NCBI RefSeq assembly: GCF_004151105.1
Contig: NZ_PHRF01000120.1
Location: 1-64,000, forward strand
Source of the DNA: Streptomyces sp. L-9-10
GTDB lineage: Bacteria; Actinomycetota; Actinomycetes; Streptomycetales; Streptomycetaceae
Direction of reading: 5' to 3'
DNA length: 64,000 nt
Shown: positions 1 to 8,559 of the stretch, piece after piece
How positions within the stretch are numbered: the first letter of the stretch is position 1
Layout of the letters: each line of letters starts with the position of its first letter
Position numbers and translations under genes: made by a program
The notes under the pieces: model-generated
Seen by the model: the letters and a program-made list of their open reading frames with translations, nothing else
Database searches by the model: none
Told to the model about the DNA's origin: nothing

Positions 1-252
1 CACAGCAAGCATCGCCACCACCACATCCACCGACCGCTCCAACAACAACCCCACCCGCGACTCCACACCCACACCACACCCCACCAACACCCGAGCCAAC
101 CGACCAGCCCGCTCATCCAACTCCCCATACGTCAACGACACCTCACCACACACCACAGCCACCGACCCCGGCGACTCCGCCAGCCTGTCCCCGAACACAC
201 TCACGATCGATACGTGCTGGACTGACGGCATCGACTGCCCACCCTCGAACAT
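1..252 (-). CDS. Nonribosomal peptide synthetase, N-terminal start of adenylation domain (partial)
   Basis: Only the first 84 codons are in the window; the gene continues past the left edge. The ATG at 252 follows a ggggaa ribosome site. Seen: residues VFGDRLAESPGSVAVV and LTYGELDERAGRLAR, the usual opening of an NRPS adenylation domain, ending in VVVAMLAV just before the conserved AGGAYVP region would appear. No condensation domain precedes it, so this looks like an initiation module that selects and activates the first amino acid. Codon use is odd for the window: many GGT, GAT, GCT and TTG codons instead of C-ending ones, a pattern often seen in recombining megasynthase domains (inference). 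It lies 57 bases downstream of the PBP-type protein on the same strand, so the two are probably co-transcribed. Confidence 0.85.
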   Translation of the reverse strand, partial: MFEGGQSMPSVQHVSIVSVFGDRLAESPGSVAVVCGEVSLTYGELDERAGRLARVLVGCGVGVESRVGLLLERSVDVVVAMLAV

Positions 253-309
253 TGTTGTTTTCCCCGTATATCTCGTGAATGTGTCGCCGTGGGCGCCGGG
301 CGCCGGCCT

Positions 310-1665
310 TCAGCCCTGGCGTCGCAGGGCCCGGCCGCCGTACTGGAGGCCGGCGACCGGTCCGCCCGCACGCTCCCTGACGAACCGTCCGATGATCGGC
401 AGGGCGTCGTGGACGCGGTCCCGTGCGACGAAGAGGTCGTCCTCGTGGATCGTGAGCAGGTAGTCCGAGTAGTCCTCGCGTGTGAGGAAGAGTTCGCCCG
501 AGCCGTCGGCGACCACCATCAGCAGCAGATCACCGTTCGTATAGCTGCCGAGATAGTCGGCGAGGTCGCCGACCTGCGGGGCCTCGGGATGCGGCAGGCT
601 GTAGTGACCGAGGTCGAGCCCGTTCGCGCGCAGCTCCCCCACCAGGTCCTCCCACAGCTTGGGCCCCGCCGTGGAGTTGGTGGTCACGGCGAGCGCCGTG
701 CTGCTGCCGGGATGGATACGGAGGTTGCAGGTGGCGCCGCCCACCGCTCCGTCGTGGCCGAACCACGCGTCGTCCCCGCTCCTGTGGCACATCAGGCCCA
801 GGCCCCAGGCGTCCGCGAGGCCGAACGGTTCGGCGTCCGGCACGCTCTCGCGCATCTGGAGGATCGCGTCCTCAGGCAGCAGTTGGCGGTGGGCGAAGGT
901 GTCACGGTCGTCGAGGTGCAGCCGGGCGGCGGTGACCAGGTCCCGGGCGCTCCCGGCGAGGCCGCCGGCCGCCGCCAGGGAGAGCGCCGTCATATGGTCG
1001 ACCGGCTCGGCTTCGTCGCTGCCCGCGCGTATCGCGTGCCCCTCGGCCCTGGTTCTGACCGGTTGGTCCGCCCCGGGCCTGGGGTCGTGCAGGAACACGG
1101 GCTCGATGCCCAGCGGGCGCAGCAGGCAACTGTCCATCGCCGTCCACCAGTCCATGCCGGACACGGCTTCGATGACGGAGCCGAGCAGGCAGTATCCGGT
1201 GTTGGAGTACGAGAACGCGAGGCCGGGCGGGAAGAGGTTCGGCTCTTCCCCGCAGACGGTCGCGAAGCGCCGGTACGAGGGGCCGCGCATGTCGGCGTAC
1301 TCGATGCTGTCCGCCAGACCGGCTGTGTGGCTGAGGAGTTGACGGACCGTGCCGGTTCCGATGAGCGGATTGGTCGTGTTCTTCAGCTCGGGCACGAGTC
1401 CGGAGAGCGGTTCGTCGAGGTCGAGGTCGCCGTCGGAGACGAACTGCATGGTGAGACCGGCGGTGAAGAACTTCGTCACGGAGCCGAAGGGGAAGGCGGT
1501 GTCGGCTGTCACCGGGTTCTTCGTCCGGACGGATTCGACTCCGACCGTGTGCTCCGTCAGGGCGCCGTCGCGGTAGAGGGCCAACTGCGCGCCCGTAACG
1601 CGATGTTCGCGCGCGAGCTCGTCGAATATCTCCGCGACGCGGCCCGGTGATCCGCTCGTACCCAC
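310..1665 (-). CDS. PBP-type (SurE-like) standalone thioesterase/peptide cyclase candidate, serine hydrolase family
   Basis: Serine beta-lactamase/penicillin-binding-protein fold. Seen: S-x-x-K as GSVTK (Ser62/Lys65), Y-S-N at 153-155 and H-D-G at 304-306. A C-terminal stretch of about 100 residues could be the lipocalin-like domain found in SurE. I chose the GTG at 1665 because a strong gggggaag site lies 6 bases ahead; this gives 451 residues and catalytic positions close to those I recall for SurE (Ser63). Longer in-frame starts (ATG at 1782 or 1737) lack a ribosome site. Established knowledge: SurE-class enzymes act in trans to release and cyclise peptides from NRPSs lacking a TE domain, and their genes sit beside the NRPS. 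Its position directly upstream of the NRPS supports that role. A D-Ala-D-Ala carboxypeptidase or esterase is the alternative. Confidence 0.75.
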   Translation of the reverse strand: MGTSGSPGRVAEIFDELAREHRVTGAQLALYRDGALTEHTVGVESVRTKNPVTADTAFPFGSVTKFFTAGLTMQFVSDGDLDLDEPLSGLVPELKNTTNPLIGTGTVRQLLSHTAGLADSIEYADMRGPSYRRFATVCGEEPNLFPPGLAFSYSNTGYCLLGSVIEAVSGMDWWTAMDSCLLRPLGIEPVFLHDPRPGADQPVRTRAEGHAIRAGSDEAEPVDHMTALSLAAAGGLAGSARDLVTAARLHLDDRDTFAHRQLLPEDAILQMRESVPDAEPFGLADAWGLGLMCHRSGDDAWFGHDGAVGGATCNLRIHPGSSTALAVTTNSTAGPKLWEDLVGELRANGLDLGHYSLPHPEAPQVGDLADYLGSYTNGDLLLMVVADGSGELFLTREDYSDYLLTIHEDDLFVARDRVHDALPIIGRFVRERAGGPVAGLQYGGRALRRQG

Positions 1666-1752
1666 TGAAGACTTCCCCCCGCTGTCCGGTGTCTCATCGT
1701 CCCCAGGCTCTCCCTCCGGCCCCGCTTCCGCAATCATCTTCGACGGCAGTGG

Positions 1753-1827
1753 AAACCCCCTGGTCAGAGGGGTTTTACTCATTCAGTGCCAGCCGAAAGG
1801 GCCGCCCCGGACAATCCGGGACGGCCC
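1753..1827 (-). terminator. Tandem stem-loops, probable terminator of the DUF1648 gene
   Basis: Two hairpins lie below the stop of the reverse-strand membrane-protein gene. One has 13-base arms at 1799-1811 and 1815-1827 around a 3-base loop with one mismatch (GGGCCG...CGGCCC). The second has AAACCCC at 1753-1759 pairing with GGGGTTT at 1769-1775. They separate this gene from the PBP-type gene that starts at 1665. Confidence 0.6.
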
Positions 1828-1921
1828 TCCTCGCCACGTACGTTTCCGAGCTGTCCGAGCCATCCGAGCCCTTCCGGCTCCCCGGCTCCCCTCGGCTCCC
1901 CCGGCTCTCTCGGCCCTCCCT

Positions 1922-3079
1922 CTATCGCACGGTGACGGACACGACCGTCGCTCCCGCCGCGATCGCGAGCACCGCCGCGGAGATGATCAGGAACCGCGGA
2001 TTGCCGACGTTGACGGTCCAGCCCACGCCCACGCGCCGGGGCACGAGGATGGCGGGATCATCGGCGTTGACGTAGACGACGCCGGCTCCGTACCAGTGGC
2101 GGTCGTCGTCACGCGGCACCAGCCCGGTTCCCTCGTCCGAGCCGCCGGAGCCGCCCGTACCGCCCGAGCCGTCCCCGTTCTCCAGTGCCAGCCGGCTGCC
2201 CCCCGGGCCCATGCGTACGAGCGGAACGGACACGGCGACGGCCGCGAGCGTCGGTACGCCGATGACCAGCGTCAGCACGGCGCCGGAGCGGCTGTCGCTC
2301 CACATCATCCCGGACAGCCCGAGCAGCATGAGGTTGAGCAGCGCGGCGACGCCCAGCAGGCTGCGTGCCGTCACGCTGAGGTAGCGGCGGTGCTGGGCGG
2401 CGCTGCTCCGGGGCCGTGAGACATCCAGGTCCGCGCGGGCACGCAGTACGGCGGCGACCGTCCCGATGACCGCGGCGGTCAGCAGGATCTGGGCGAAGAC
2501 GAGGCTGTACGCGGTCCAGAAGGTGGTCGTGATCTCGCGGTACACGGTCCCGCTCGACGAGCGTTCCGGGAGTGCCAGCATCTCGGGCAGCCGCGGGTAG
2601 ACGATCGCACCGGCGACGGCGGTCACGACGATCACCACGACCGAGGGGATCGTCCAGGCCCAGGGGAGCCGTACGGGGTCGGTGCGCAGGGAGGTGTCCA
2701 TGACCACGCCCTGCCGTACGTTCTCGTACCAGTTGCCGCGCTCCTTCGCGCGGGCGAGGGCGCGGTGCGCGCTCAGCCACAGCGTGGCGGCGATGACGCA
2801 GAGAACGACCGCCGCCACGCCGCCGACCGCGACGCTGTCCAGTACGGCGCCGATGGCGAGAGCGGCCACGGTGACGATGAGGGTGGCAGGCAGTAACAGG
2901 GCGCGGTAGCGGCGGCGTTGTTCGCTCACTTCGGGGGCGTCCGCCTTGTCGGGTGGGACCCGTACGCCGAAGGGAACCGCGTGAGGGTTGAGCAGTGGGC
3001 TCGGCGCGGCGTAGAGGGCGGCCCCCAGAGCCAGCAGGATCCCGGAATTGACGAGCAGGCTGACAAGCACGGTGTTCAC
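1922..3079 (-). CDS. DUF1648/DUF5808-type integral membrane protein
   Basis: A 385-residue multi-pass membrane protein of unknown biochemical role. Hydrophobic segments lie near residues 5-25, 60-80, 83-105, 145-165, 190-212, 240-260, 268-288 and 360-382. The middle 'LPWAWTIPSVV...YPRLPE' resembles DUF1648 proteins, and the stretch near 325-350 with HWYGAGVVYVNADDPAILVP and VGWTVNVGNP matches the small DUF5808 domain often at the end of such proteins. A Gly/Ser/Thr-rich linker precedes it. Family members in Gram-positives often sit beside GntR regulators, and one lies about 1.4 kb away. The start is the GTG at 3079, with no strong ribosome site. Its upstream region is shared with the divergent ArsR-type regulator. 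Confidence 0.7.
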   Translation of the reverse strand: MNTVLVSLLVNSGILLALGAALYAAPSPLLNPHAVPFGVRVPPDKADAPEVSEQRRRYRALLLPATLIVTVAALAIGAVLDSVAVGGVAAVVLCVIAATLWLSAHRALARAKERGNWYENVRQGVVMDTSLRTDPVRLPWAWTIPSVVVIVVTAVAGAIVYPRLPEMLALPERSSSGTVYREITTTFWTAYSLVFAQILLTAAVIGTVAAVLRARADLDVSRPRSSAAQHRRYLSVTARSLLGVAALLNLMLLGLSGMMWSDSRSGAVLTLVIGVPTLAAVAVSVPLVRMGPGGSRLALENGDGSGGTGGSGGSDEGTGLVPRDDDRHWYGAGVVYVNADDPAILVPRRVGVGWTVNVGNPRFLIISAAVLAIAAGATVVSVTVR

Positions 3080-3160
3080 CTAATCCAATTTCTCGCATCG
3101 GCCGCCTGTCTTGCAAGCGCCTTCGGCCAGGACTGAAACCCGCAGGTCGAGCGGGCTTCC

Positions 3161-3194
3161 CCGGGAATTGTCCCGGAATTATTACCGATCGGTA
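3161..3194. promoter_or_regulatory. Hairpin and 12-bp palindrome between divergent genes
   Basis: The divergent intergenic space (3080-3295) holds a short stem-loop, CCGGGA at 3161-3166 and TCCCGG at 3171-3176. A perfect palindrome TACCGATCGGTA at 3183-3194 is extended by A/T flanks and resembles a dimeric repressor operator. It could serve the adjacent ArsR-type regulator; which protein binds it is unknown. Confidence 0.4.
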
Positions 3195-3295
3195 TTCGAT
3201 GCACGGCCATGTGCCCGTCGTGCATCATGGCCATGTGTCACGGCGCACGACTGACCTGGAGTTCCAGGAAAGCGCGAACGGGGGTTCACTCGGGC

Positions 3296-4396
3296 ATGAG
3301 GAGAGGGGAGCGCAGAAATGACGGGCCGGCGGGTCACACACAGAGAATTCATTTCACCTTCAAGGACGTAATGAATTTTCGACTGCGGAGACCTCTCGGG
3401 CCCGTCCCCGAGTCGCTTTTCGCGCTGGGGGTTCTCCACCGGAATACCGACGACGCGTTCTCCGAATGGCGCAGAGCCGTCAAGGTCAGACAGGGCCGGC
3501 GCCTCCATCAGCTGCTGGGTCTGGCCGAGAGCCTTGCCGCCTCCCCCGGTCTGCTGTCGATCACCCTGTCGGCGTCGGGAAAGGTGAGAGTCGACGTCAG
3601 CGGCCTTCCGTCCGGCCAGGCGTCCTCCGCCCCAGCGCCCGCGACCGCGGCGCCCACCGCCCAGGCTCCGTCCGCGCAGCCGCCCTCCGGCCAGGCCTCC
3701 TCCACCCATCTTCCGGCCTTTCTCCGCGAGTTCGCGGACGAGGCGATCCAGCCGTACTGGCCCCGGATCCACAGTTTTCTGGAGAGCGAGCGCGAGGCGA
3801 GCGGCCGGCTCATGTTCACCGGCGGCATGCACGAGCTGTTCCGGGCCGTGGACGGGAGGATCCACTGGCAGCCGCCCGTCCTGACGATCCCGAGCGACCG
3901 GGCGCTGCCCGGCGAGGTGCGGCTGCGAGGTGCCGGCCTGCTGCTGGTGCCCTCGCTCTTCCTGTCCGGCCCTCCGCGTCTCTTCCTCAACGAGGCCGCG
4001 CCGGAGCGGGCGCCGATCCTGGTCTACCCGGTACATCCCGACCCCATGATGGCCTCCGCCCTGTGGAACCTCACCCAGCCGAAAGAGTCACTGTCCGCTC
4101 TTGTCGGGAGCACGCGCTCCGCGGTGCTCCAAGCGCTCACCGAGAGCCGTACGACGACCGAACTCGCCCAGTATGTGGGGGTGTCCGCCGGTTCGGCGAG
4201 CCAGCACGCGAGCGTGCTGCGCAACGCCGGGCTGGTGTCGACGACACGGACGCGCAACTACGCCATCCACACGCTCACACCGCTGGGCGAGGCACTGCTG
4301 AAGGGTCCGGCGCTCGGGCCGCCCCCACGCCCCTCCTGTTCCCCCGCGCCCCTGCCGACCCGCCGGAGCCTTCCCGGCCCGCCGGAGCCCACCTGA
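3296..4396 (+). CDS. ArsR-type winged-helix transcriptional regulator (paralogue of 11218-12171)
   Basis: About 366 residues. The C-terminal part holds the winged helix: LTESRTTTELAQYVGVSAGSASQHASVLRNAGLVSTTRTRNYAIHTLTPLG in outline, with helix-turn-helix residues VSAGSASQHA. The N-terminal 'QRIHFTFKDVMNFRLRRPLGP...SLFALGVL' domain and the whole layout match the second regulator at 11218, so the two are paralogues of the DUF5937-plus-HTH type. Unlike its paralogue it carries an Ala/Pro/Ser/Gln-rich insert near residues 100-135 and a proline-rich tail. The start is uncertain: the ATG at 3296 is the last in-frame candidate before the conserved motif. It is likely a dimeric DNA-binding repressor or activator of neighbouring genes; effector unknown. 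Confidence 0.75.
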   Translation: MRRGERRNDGPAGHTQRIHFTFKDVMNFRLRRPLGPVPESLFALGVLHRNTDDAFSEWRRAVKVRQGRRLHQLLGLAESLAASPGLLSITLSASGKVRVDVSGLPSGQASSAPAPATAAPTAQAPSAQPPSGQASSTHLPAFLREFADEAIQPYWPRIHSFLESEREASGRLMFTGGMHELFRAVDGRIHWQPPVLTIPSDRALPGEVRLRGAGLLLVPSLFLSGPPRLFLNEAAPERAPILVYPVHPDPMMASALWNLTQPKESLSALVGSTRSAVLQALTESRTTTELAQYVGVSAGSASQHASVLRNAGLVSTTRTRNYAIHTLTPLGEALLKGPALGPPPRPSCSPAPLPTRRSLPGPPEPT

Positions 4397-4503
4397 CCGA
4401 CGGACCCGCTGGACCCACACGCCCCACAGGCCCCACTCGGCCTGCCGGACCCGCCGGACGCGCTGTACCTGACGGTCCCGCCGGACCCGATAGGGCTTCC
4501 TCA
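4397..4503. other. Short repeat-rich intergenic gap
   Basis: Convergent gap between the ArsR-type and GntR genes. It is built from imperfect repeats of a 'ggacccg/ccggaccc' unit and encodes nothing recognisable. Confidence 0.5.
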
Positions 4504-4908
4504 TCACCCGCCACCCCCCTCGCCCTGCTTGGCGAACCCCTCCAGGGTCGTCCGTACGTACGTCAAGATCTCCTCCTCGGGAACGCCTCGCACCATCGCT
4601 TCGGCCAGGAGCGTGCGCAGCCGCTGCTCCCAGTCGACCCCCACCCGCAGTTCCGCCGTCGCCCTCCACACGTCCGGGTGGACCACCGCCCCGCTCTTGC
4701 GGTTGATGCGGATGATGCCCTCGCGGCGCAGCAGGTCGTATGCCTTGTTCACGGTGTGGAAGTTGATCGCCAGGTCGACGGCGAACTGCCTGGTGGAGGG
4801 CAGGGACGCGCCGGGCTCCAGCATGCCGTCGGCGATGGCTTCCACCACCCGGTCCCGGATCTGCTGGTAGATCGGGACCTCACTGTCGAGATCGAGTACT
4901 AGATGCAC
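4504..4908 (-). CDS. GntR family (YtrA-type) transcriptional regulator
   Basis: 134 residues, short as expected for the YtrA subfamily, which has only a small C-terminal dimerisation region. Seen: the GntR N-terminal helix EVPIYQQIRDRVVEAIADGML, then LPSTRQFAVDLAINFHTVNKAYDLLRREGII, the standard GntR helix-turn-helix and wing, with a basic/Gly 'NRKSGAVV' turn. The start is the GTG at 4908. It is divergent from the operon for a small protein, an ABC ATPase and an ABC permease. That is the classic YtrA arrangement, in which the GntR protein represses both its own gene and the transporter operon. YtrA-type systems often respond to cell-envelope-active peptides (established for Bacillus; inference here). 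Confidence 0.85.
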   Translation of the reverse strand: MHLVLDLDSEVPIYQQIRDRVVEAIADGMLEPGASLPSTRQFAVDLAINFHTVNKAYDLLRREGIIRINRKSGAVVHPDVWRATAELRVGVDWEQRLRTLLAEAMVRGVPEEEILTYVRTTLEGFAKQGEGGGG

Positions 4909-4945
4909 AAGCTCACTCTATCTGATATACAACTACTAGAACAGA
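4896..4945. promoter_or_regulatory. Divergent promoter/operator of the GntR-ABC operon
   Basis: Between the GntR start and the small gene at 5007 is an AT-rich patch. It has two copies of TACTAGA (about 4897 and 4935) and flanking ATCTG/CAGAT half-sites about 17 bases apart. In this GC-rich genome such a patch is likely to hold both promoters and the GntR operator; exact sites were not resolved. Confidence 0.4.
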
Positions 4946-5006
4946 TGGCCACGGCAGGACCGCAGACCGGATCCCGGAGCGGGTCCCAGAGGGAGGGATG
5001 GATCTC

Positions 5007-5374
5007 ATGGCAGAGCTGAAGATTTCCGGCGCGGAGCTGACGGTCGAGTTCAGCCGGCGGGAGCAGACCTGGCTCCACCGCAGCTCACTGACCGTTCCGC
5101 TGGCGAGTGTGCGCCAGGTGACCCGGGTCGACCGTCCGCTGAGCGTCGCCCACGGCACCCGCAACGGCCTGGTCGTCTCGGGGTTCGCCAAGATCGGCTT
5201 CTGGGGCGTCATGGTCGGGCCGCGGCAGCTCGTGGCCGCCTATCGCGGCAGGCCCGGTCTGCATATCCTGCTCGACCGCACGCCCGACGGTGAGAAGGTC
5301 GATGAGCTGGTCCTCTCGCTCGACGACGCGGACCAGCTCGCCGAGCACCTCGGACAGCGTATGGGGAAGAGCTG

Positions 5375-5375
<1 letters not shown>
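5007..5375 (+). CDS. Small conserved protein of the GntR-ABC operon, function unknown
   Basis: 122 residues with no signal peptide or membrane helix. The ATG at 5007 has a gggagg site 9 bases ahead; the ATG at 4998 is too close to that site. The sequence begins MAELKISGAELTVEFSRREQ, contains beta-rich stretches and a 'VSGFAKIGFWGVMVGPRQLVAAYRG' loop, and resembles small PH-like/beta-sandwich proteins in actinobacterial transporter operons, but I cannot name a family with certainty. Its stop overlaps the ATPase start (TGATG), so translation is coupled. It probably works with, or is co-regulated with, the exporter. Confidence 0.7.
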
Positions 5376-6303
<928 letters not shown>

Positions 6304-6307
<4 letters not shown>

Positions 6308-7101
6308 ACGCGTTGATCAAGGCGGAGTTCCGCCGGCTGCTGGCCACGCGCCTGTGGCTGTGGGCGCTGCTGACCGCCGTCGTCCTGGGCGGTGGCATGG
6401 TCGGACTGCTGACCGCCGTCGGACCGGAGAATTTCTCGCCGCCCATGCCGGGGCTGGAGACGAAGGACGGCGTCCTGTCCGTCTTCGGGATGCTGGGCTT
6501 CACGGTCTTCGTCCCCGCCGCGCTGGGCACCCTGGCCATGACGTCGGAGTACCGGCACCGTACGGCCACCTTCACCTTCCTCTTCGCCCCGCAGCGCTGG
6601 CAGGTGCTCACCGCCAAGCTGGTCACCTTCGGAGTGGCCGGTCTGGTGTACGGGCTGGTGCAGACCGGCAGCGCGGGCGTGGGGTTCTTCGGGGCGCTCG
6701 CCGCCCGCGGGGTCACTCCCGGGCTGGGTACCGGCACGGTGATCGAGCTGCTGCTCAGACTGGCGCTGACGATGGCGGTCTACACCCTGCTCGGGGTGGC
6801 GATGGGAGCGCTGATCCGCAATCAGATCGTGGCTCTCGCCGTGGTGATCGGCTATCTCTACATGGGTGAGCTGATCCTGATGATGATCCCCGGGGTCAAT
6901 CTGCTCTACCCGCTGCTGCCCGGTGGCGCGACGGCGTCGCTCACCAGCTTCACCTATCTCGCTGATGTTCTGGCGGACGAACTGTCCACGAGTCCGGTGT
7001 CGTTGCTGTCACCGGTGGGCGGCGGACTGCTGCTGGCGGGTTACGCTCTCGTCGCGGCGGCCGTGGCCGTACTGGTACCCATGCGACGGGACGTGGTCTG
7101 A
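6304..7101 (+). CDS. ABC transporter permease
   Basis: 265 residues with about six hydrophobic segments (near 17-42, 59-80, 105-135, 145-165, 172-195 and 230-255), typical of the ABC-2 type permease that pairs with a single DrrA-like ATPase. It begins MNALIKAEFRRLLATRLWLW, the usual cytoplasmic lead of these permeases. The start overlaps the ATPase stop by four bases. A strong hairpin follows the gene. Substrate is unknown; the YtrA-type regulator suggests an envelope-active compound or peptide. Confidence 0.85.
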
Positions 7102-7169
7102 CGGCCGGACCGCGGGTACGGACGATTGCCGGTCTCCCTTCCCCCGGCGATCGCCTGTACACGCAAAGG

Positions 7170-7203
7170 GCGGGTGCCCCGGACCGCATTCCGGGGCACC
7201 CGC
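7170..7203. terminator. Strong bidirectional stem-loop
   Basis: A perfect 14-base-pair stem (gcgggtgccccgga at 7170-7183 with its complement at 7190-7203) around a 6-base loop. It lies between the convergent ABC permease and mbtH genes and can terminate both. Confidence 0.75.
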
Positions 7204-7264
7204 GTTGCTCCTGCTCCACTTGTGTGGCCGATGGTGGCCGGGCGCGGCTGTGGCGCCCGACGGG

Positions 7265-7510
7265 TCAGGCGGGGACGCCGGCCTTTCCGGCCGGTACCGT
7301 CTCGCCCTCCATCTCCCGTATGAGGCTGGCGGGCCGCATGTCCGTCCAGTTCTTCTCCACGTAGTCGAGGCAGGCCTGCCGGCCGTCCTCGCCGAAGACG
7401 ACCGTCCAGCCGTCCGGGACGTTCGCGAAGGTGGGCCACAGCGAGTGCTGGTTCTCGTGATTGACCAGTACGTAGAAGGAGCCGTTGTCGTTGTCGAACG
7501 GGTTCTCCAT
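7265..7510 (-). CDS. MbtH-like NRPS accessory protein
   Basis: 81 residues from the ATG at 7510, which has a gggaaaa site just upstream. The family signature is complete: NHENQHSLWP, then VPDGW, then a Cys and WTDMRPASL. MbtH proteins bind NRPS adenylation domains and are needed for their folding and amino-acid activation. Its presence shows that the NRPS at the left edge, or one nearby, belongs to an active pathway. It is transcribed in the same direction as the NRPS but is about 5.6 kb from it, with the forward-strand transporter operon in between. Confidence 0.95.
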   Translation of the reverse strand: MENPFDNDNGSFYVLVNHENQHSLWPTFANVPDGWTVVFGEDGRQACLDYVEKNWTDMRPASLIREMEGETVPAGKAGVPA

Positions 7511-7596
7511 GAGTTTTCCCTTCCCCAAGTCCGGGTTCCGGACTTCCCCCGGCCCCCCGCGGCATGATCTCCCAGCCGCTTCAGCCGGTTCAACTG

Positions 7597-7613
7597 TTTT
7601 GCCTGGGCCCAAA
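7597..7613. promoter_or_regulatory. TTTTG...CCCAAA inverted element upstream of mbtH
   Basis: Sequence TTTTGCCTGGGCCCAAA, about 90 bases upstream of mbtH. A closely related element (TTTTGG, 6 bases, CCAAAA) lies upstream of the aldehyde dehydrogenase gene at 10265-10282. The shared element may be an operator coordinating the two reverse-strand transcripts. It was found by eye only. Confidence 0.3.
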
Positions 7614-7719
7614 GGGTCCCGGCCGGAACCTGATATTCGATGTGTGCCAATTGGCGGATGGACGGTGCGTGAGTGGTGCGTGGACGGTGCGGTGTCGCGA
7701 TGTGCCTGACCTCGGCGGA

Positions 7720-8529
7720 TCAGCCGTTCCGCGCGAAGAATTCGAGCAGTGCGGCGTTGACTCCGTCGGGGCGTTCCAGATAGCCGTAGTGACCGGCATC
7801 ACGGATCTCCGTATAACGGGATCCCGGTATCGCGTCGGCTACTTCACGGCTGAAGTGCGGGGGCAGTATCAGGTCGTCCGAGAAACCGATGACGAGGCAG
7901 GGCCTGTCGATTCCCCGGTAGGCGGCGAGCCGGTTGGTGGTGATGTCGATATCGAGCTGGGCACGGTACCCCGGCAGCTGCGACACGGGCGCGAGTTCGA
8001 AGATGTCCAGCCAGTCCTGGACCTCCTTGTCCTCGCTCAGGGTCGCGGGCGACAGGTTCTGGAGGGCGCGGAGGGTGGCCCCGTACAGCGGTGTCATCGT
8101 GCCACCGTTGTCGTGGAACTCCCGTTCCGCCCGCGCGTGCGCCCGGCGCATGAAGTCCGTGCGCCCCCGTGTCGCCATCAGTACGAGCTGACTGACCAAC
8201 TCCGGTCGGGCCAGGCAGAGTTCCTGAGCGACATGGGCGCCCAGGGAGGTGCCCACGAGCCGGCAGGGTCCGAGGCCGAGCCGCTCGATGAGCCCCGCCG
8301 TGTCGGCGACCAGGTCCTCGATGGTGAAGCCCTCGGCGCAGGCGTCGGTCGGCGGGATGCCCCGGTTGTTGAAGGTGATCACCCGGTAGCCGGCCGCTGT
8401 GAGGGCGGGCACCTGGTGGAGGTGCCAGGAACGGCCGCCCGCACCCGAGCCCATCACCATCACCACCGGTTCCCCCTGGCCGGTGTCCTCGAAGCTGAGG
8501 TTGATTCCGTTGATGCGGCTGATCGCCAC
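7720..8529 (-). CDS. Alpha/beta hydrolase
   Basis: 269 residues, normal family length. Seen: oxyanion region VMVMGSGAGGRSW, nucleophile elbow GTSLG (Ser at about 95), acid in a SDDLILPP loop near 215-222, and histidine in AGHYGYLERP near 245. The gene starts 30 bases after the stop of the aldehyde dehydrogenase on the same strand, so the two are probably co-transcribed. It could be an esterase, a lactonase or an editing type II thioesterase for the peptide pathway. The sequence resembles general alpha/beta hydrolases more than classical TEII, so the substrate is open. Confidence 0.8.
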   Translation of the reverse strand: MAISRINGINLSFEDTGQGEPVVMVMGSGAGGRSWHLHQVPALTAAGYRVITFNNRGIPPTDACAEGFTIEDLVADTAGLIERLGLGPCRLVGTSLGAHVAQELCLARPELVSQLVLMATRGRTDFMRRAHARAEREFHDNGGTMTPLYGATLRALQNLSPATLSEDKEVQDWLDIFELAPVSQLPGYRAQLDIDITTNRLAAYRGIDRPCLVIGFSDDLILPPHFSREVADAIPGSRYTEIRDAGHYGYLERPDGVNAALLEFFARNG

Positions 8530-8559
8530 GTACGCTCTCCGTTCTGCCGTGGTTCCGGA

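Noticed and set aside
310..1782. Assigning a specific peptide product (such as surugamide) to the NRPS edge
   Set aside because: Only 84 NRPS codons are visible; the SurE-like gene indicates a release mechanism, not a compound.
2109..3116. 335-codon reverse frame overlapping the DUF1648 gene
   Set aside because: Arg-rich shadow frame without hydrophobic segments; the alternative frame has clear membrane helices and a DUF5808 ending.
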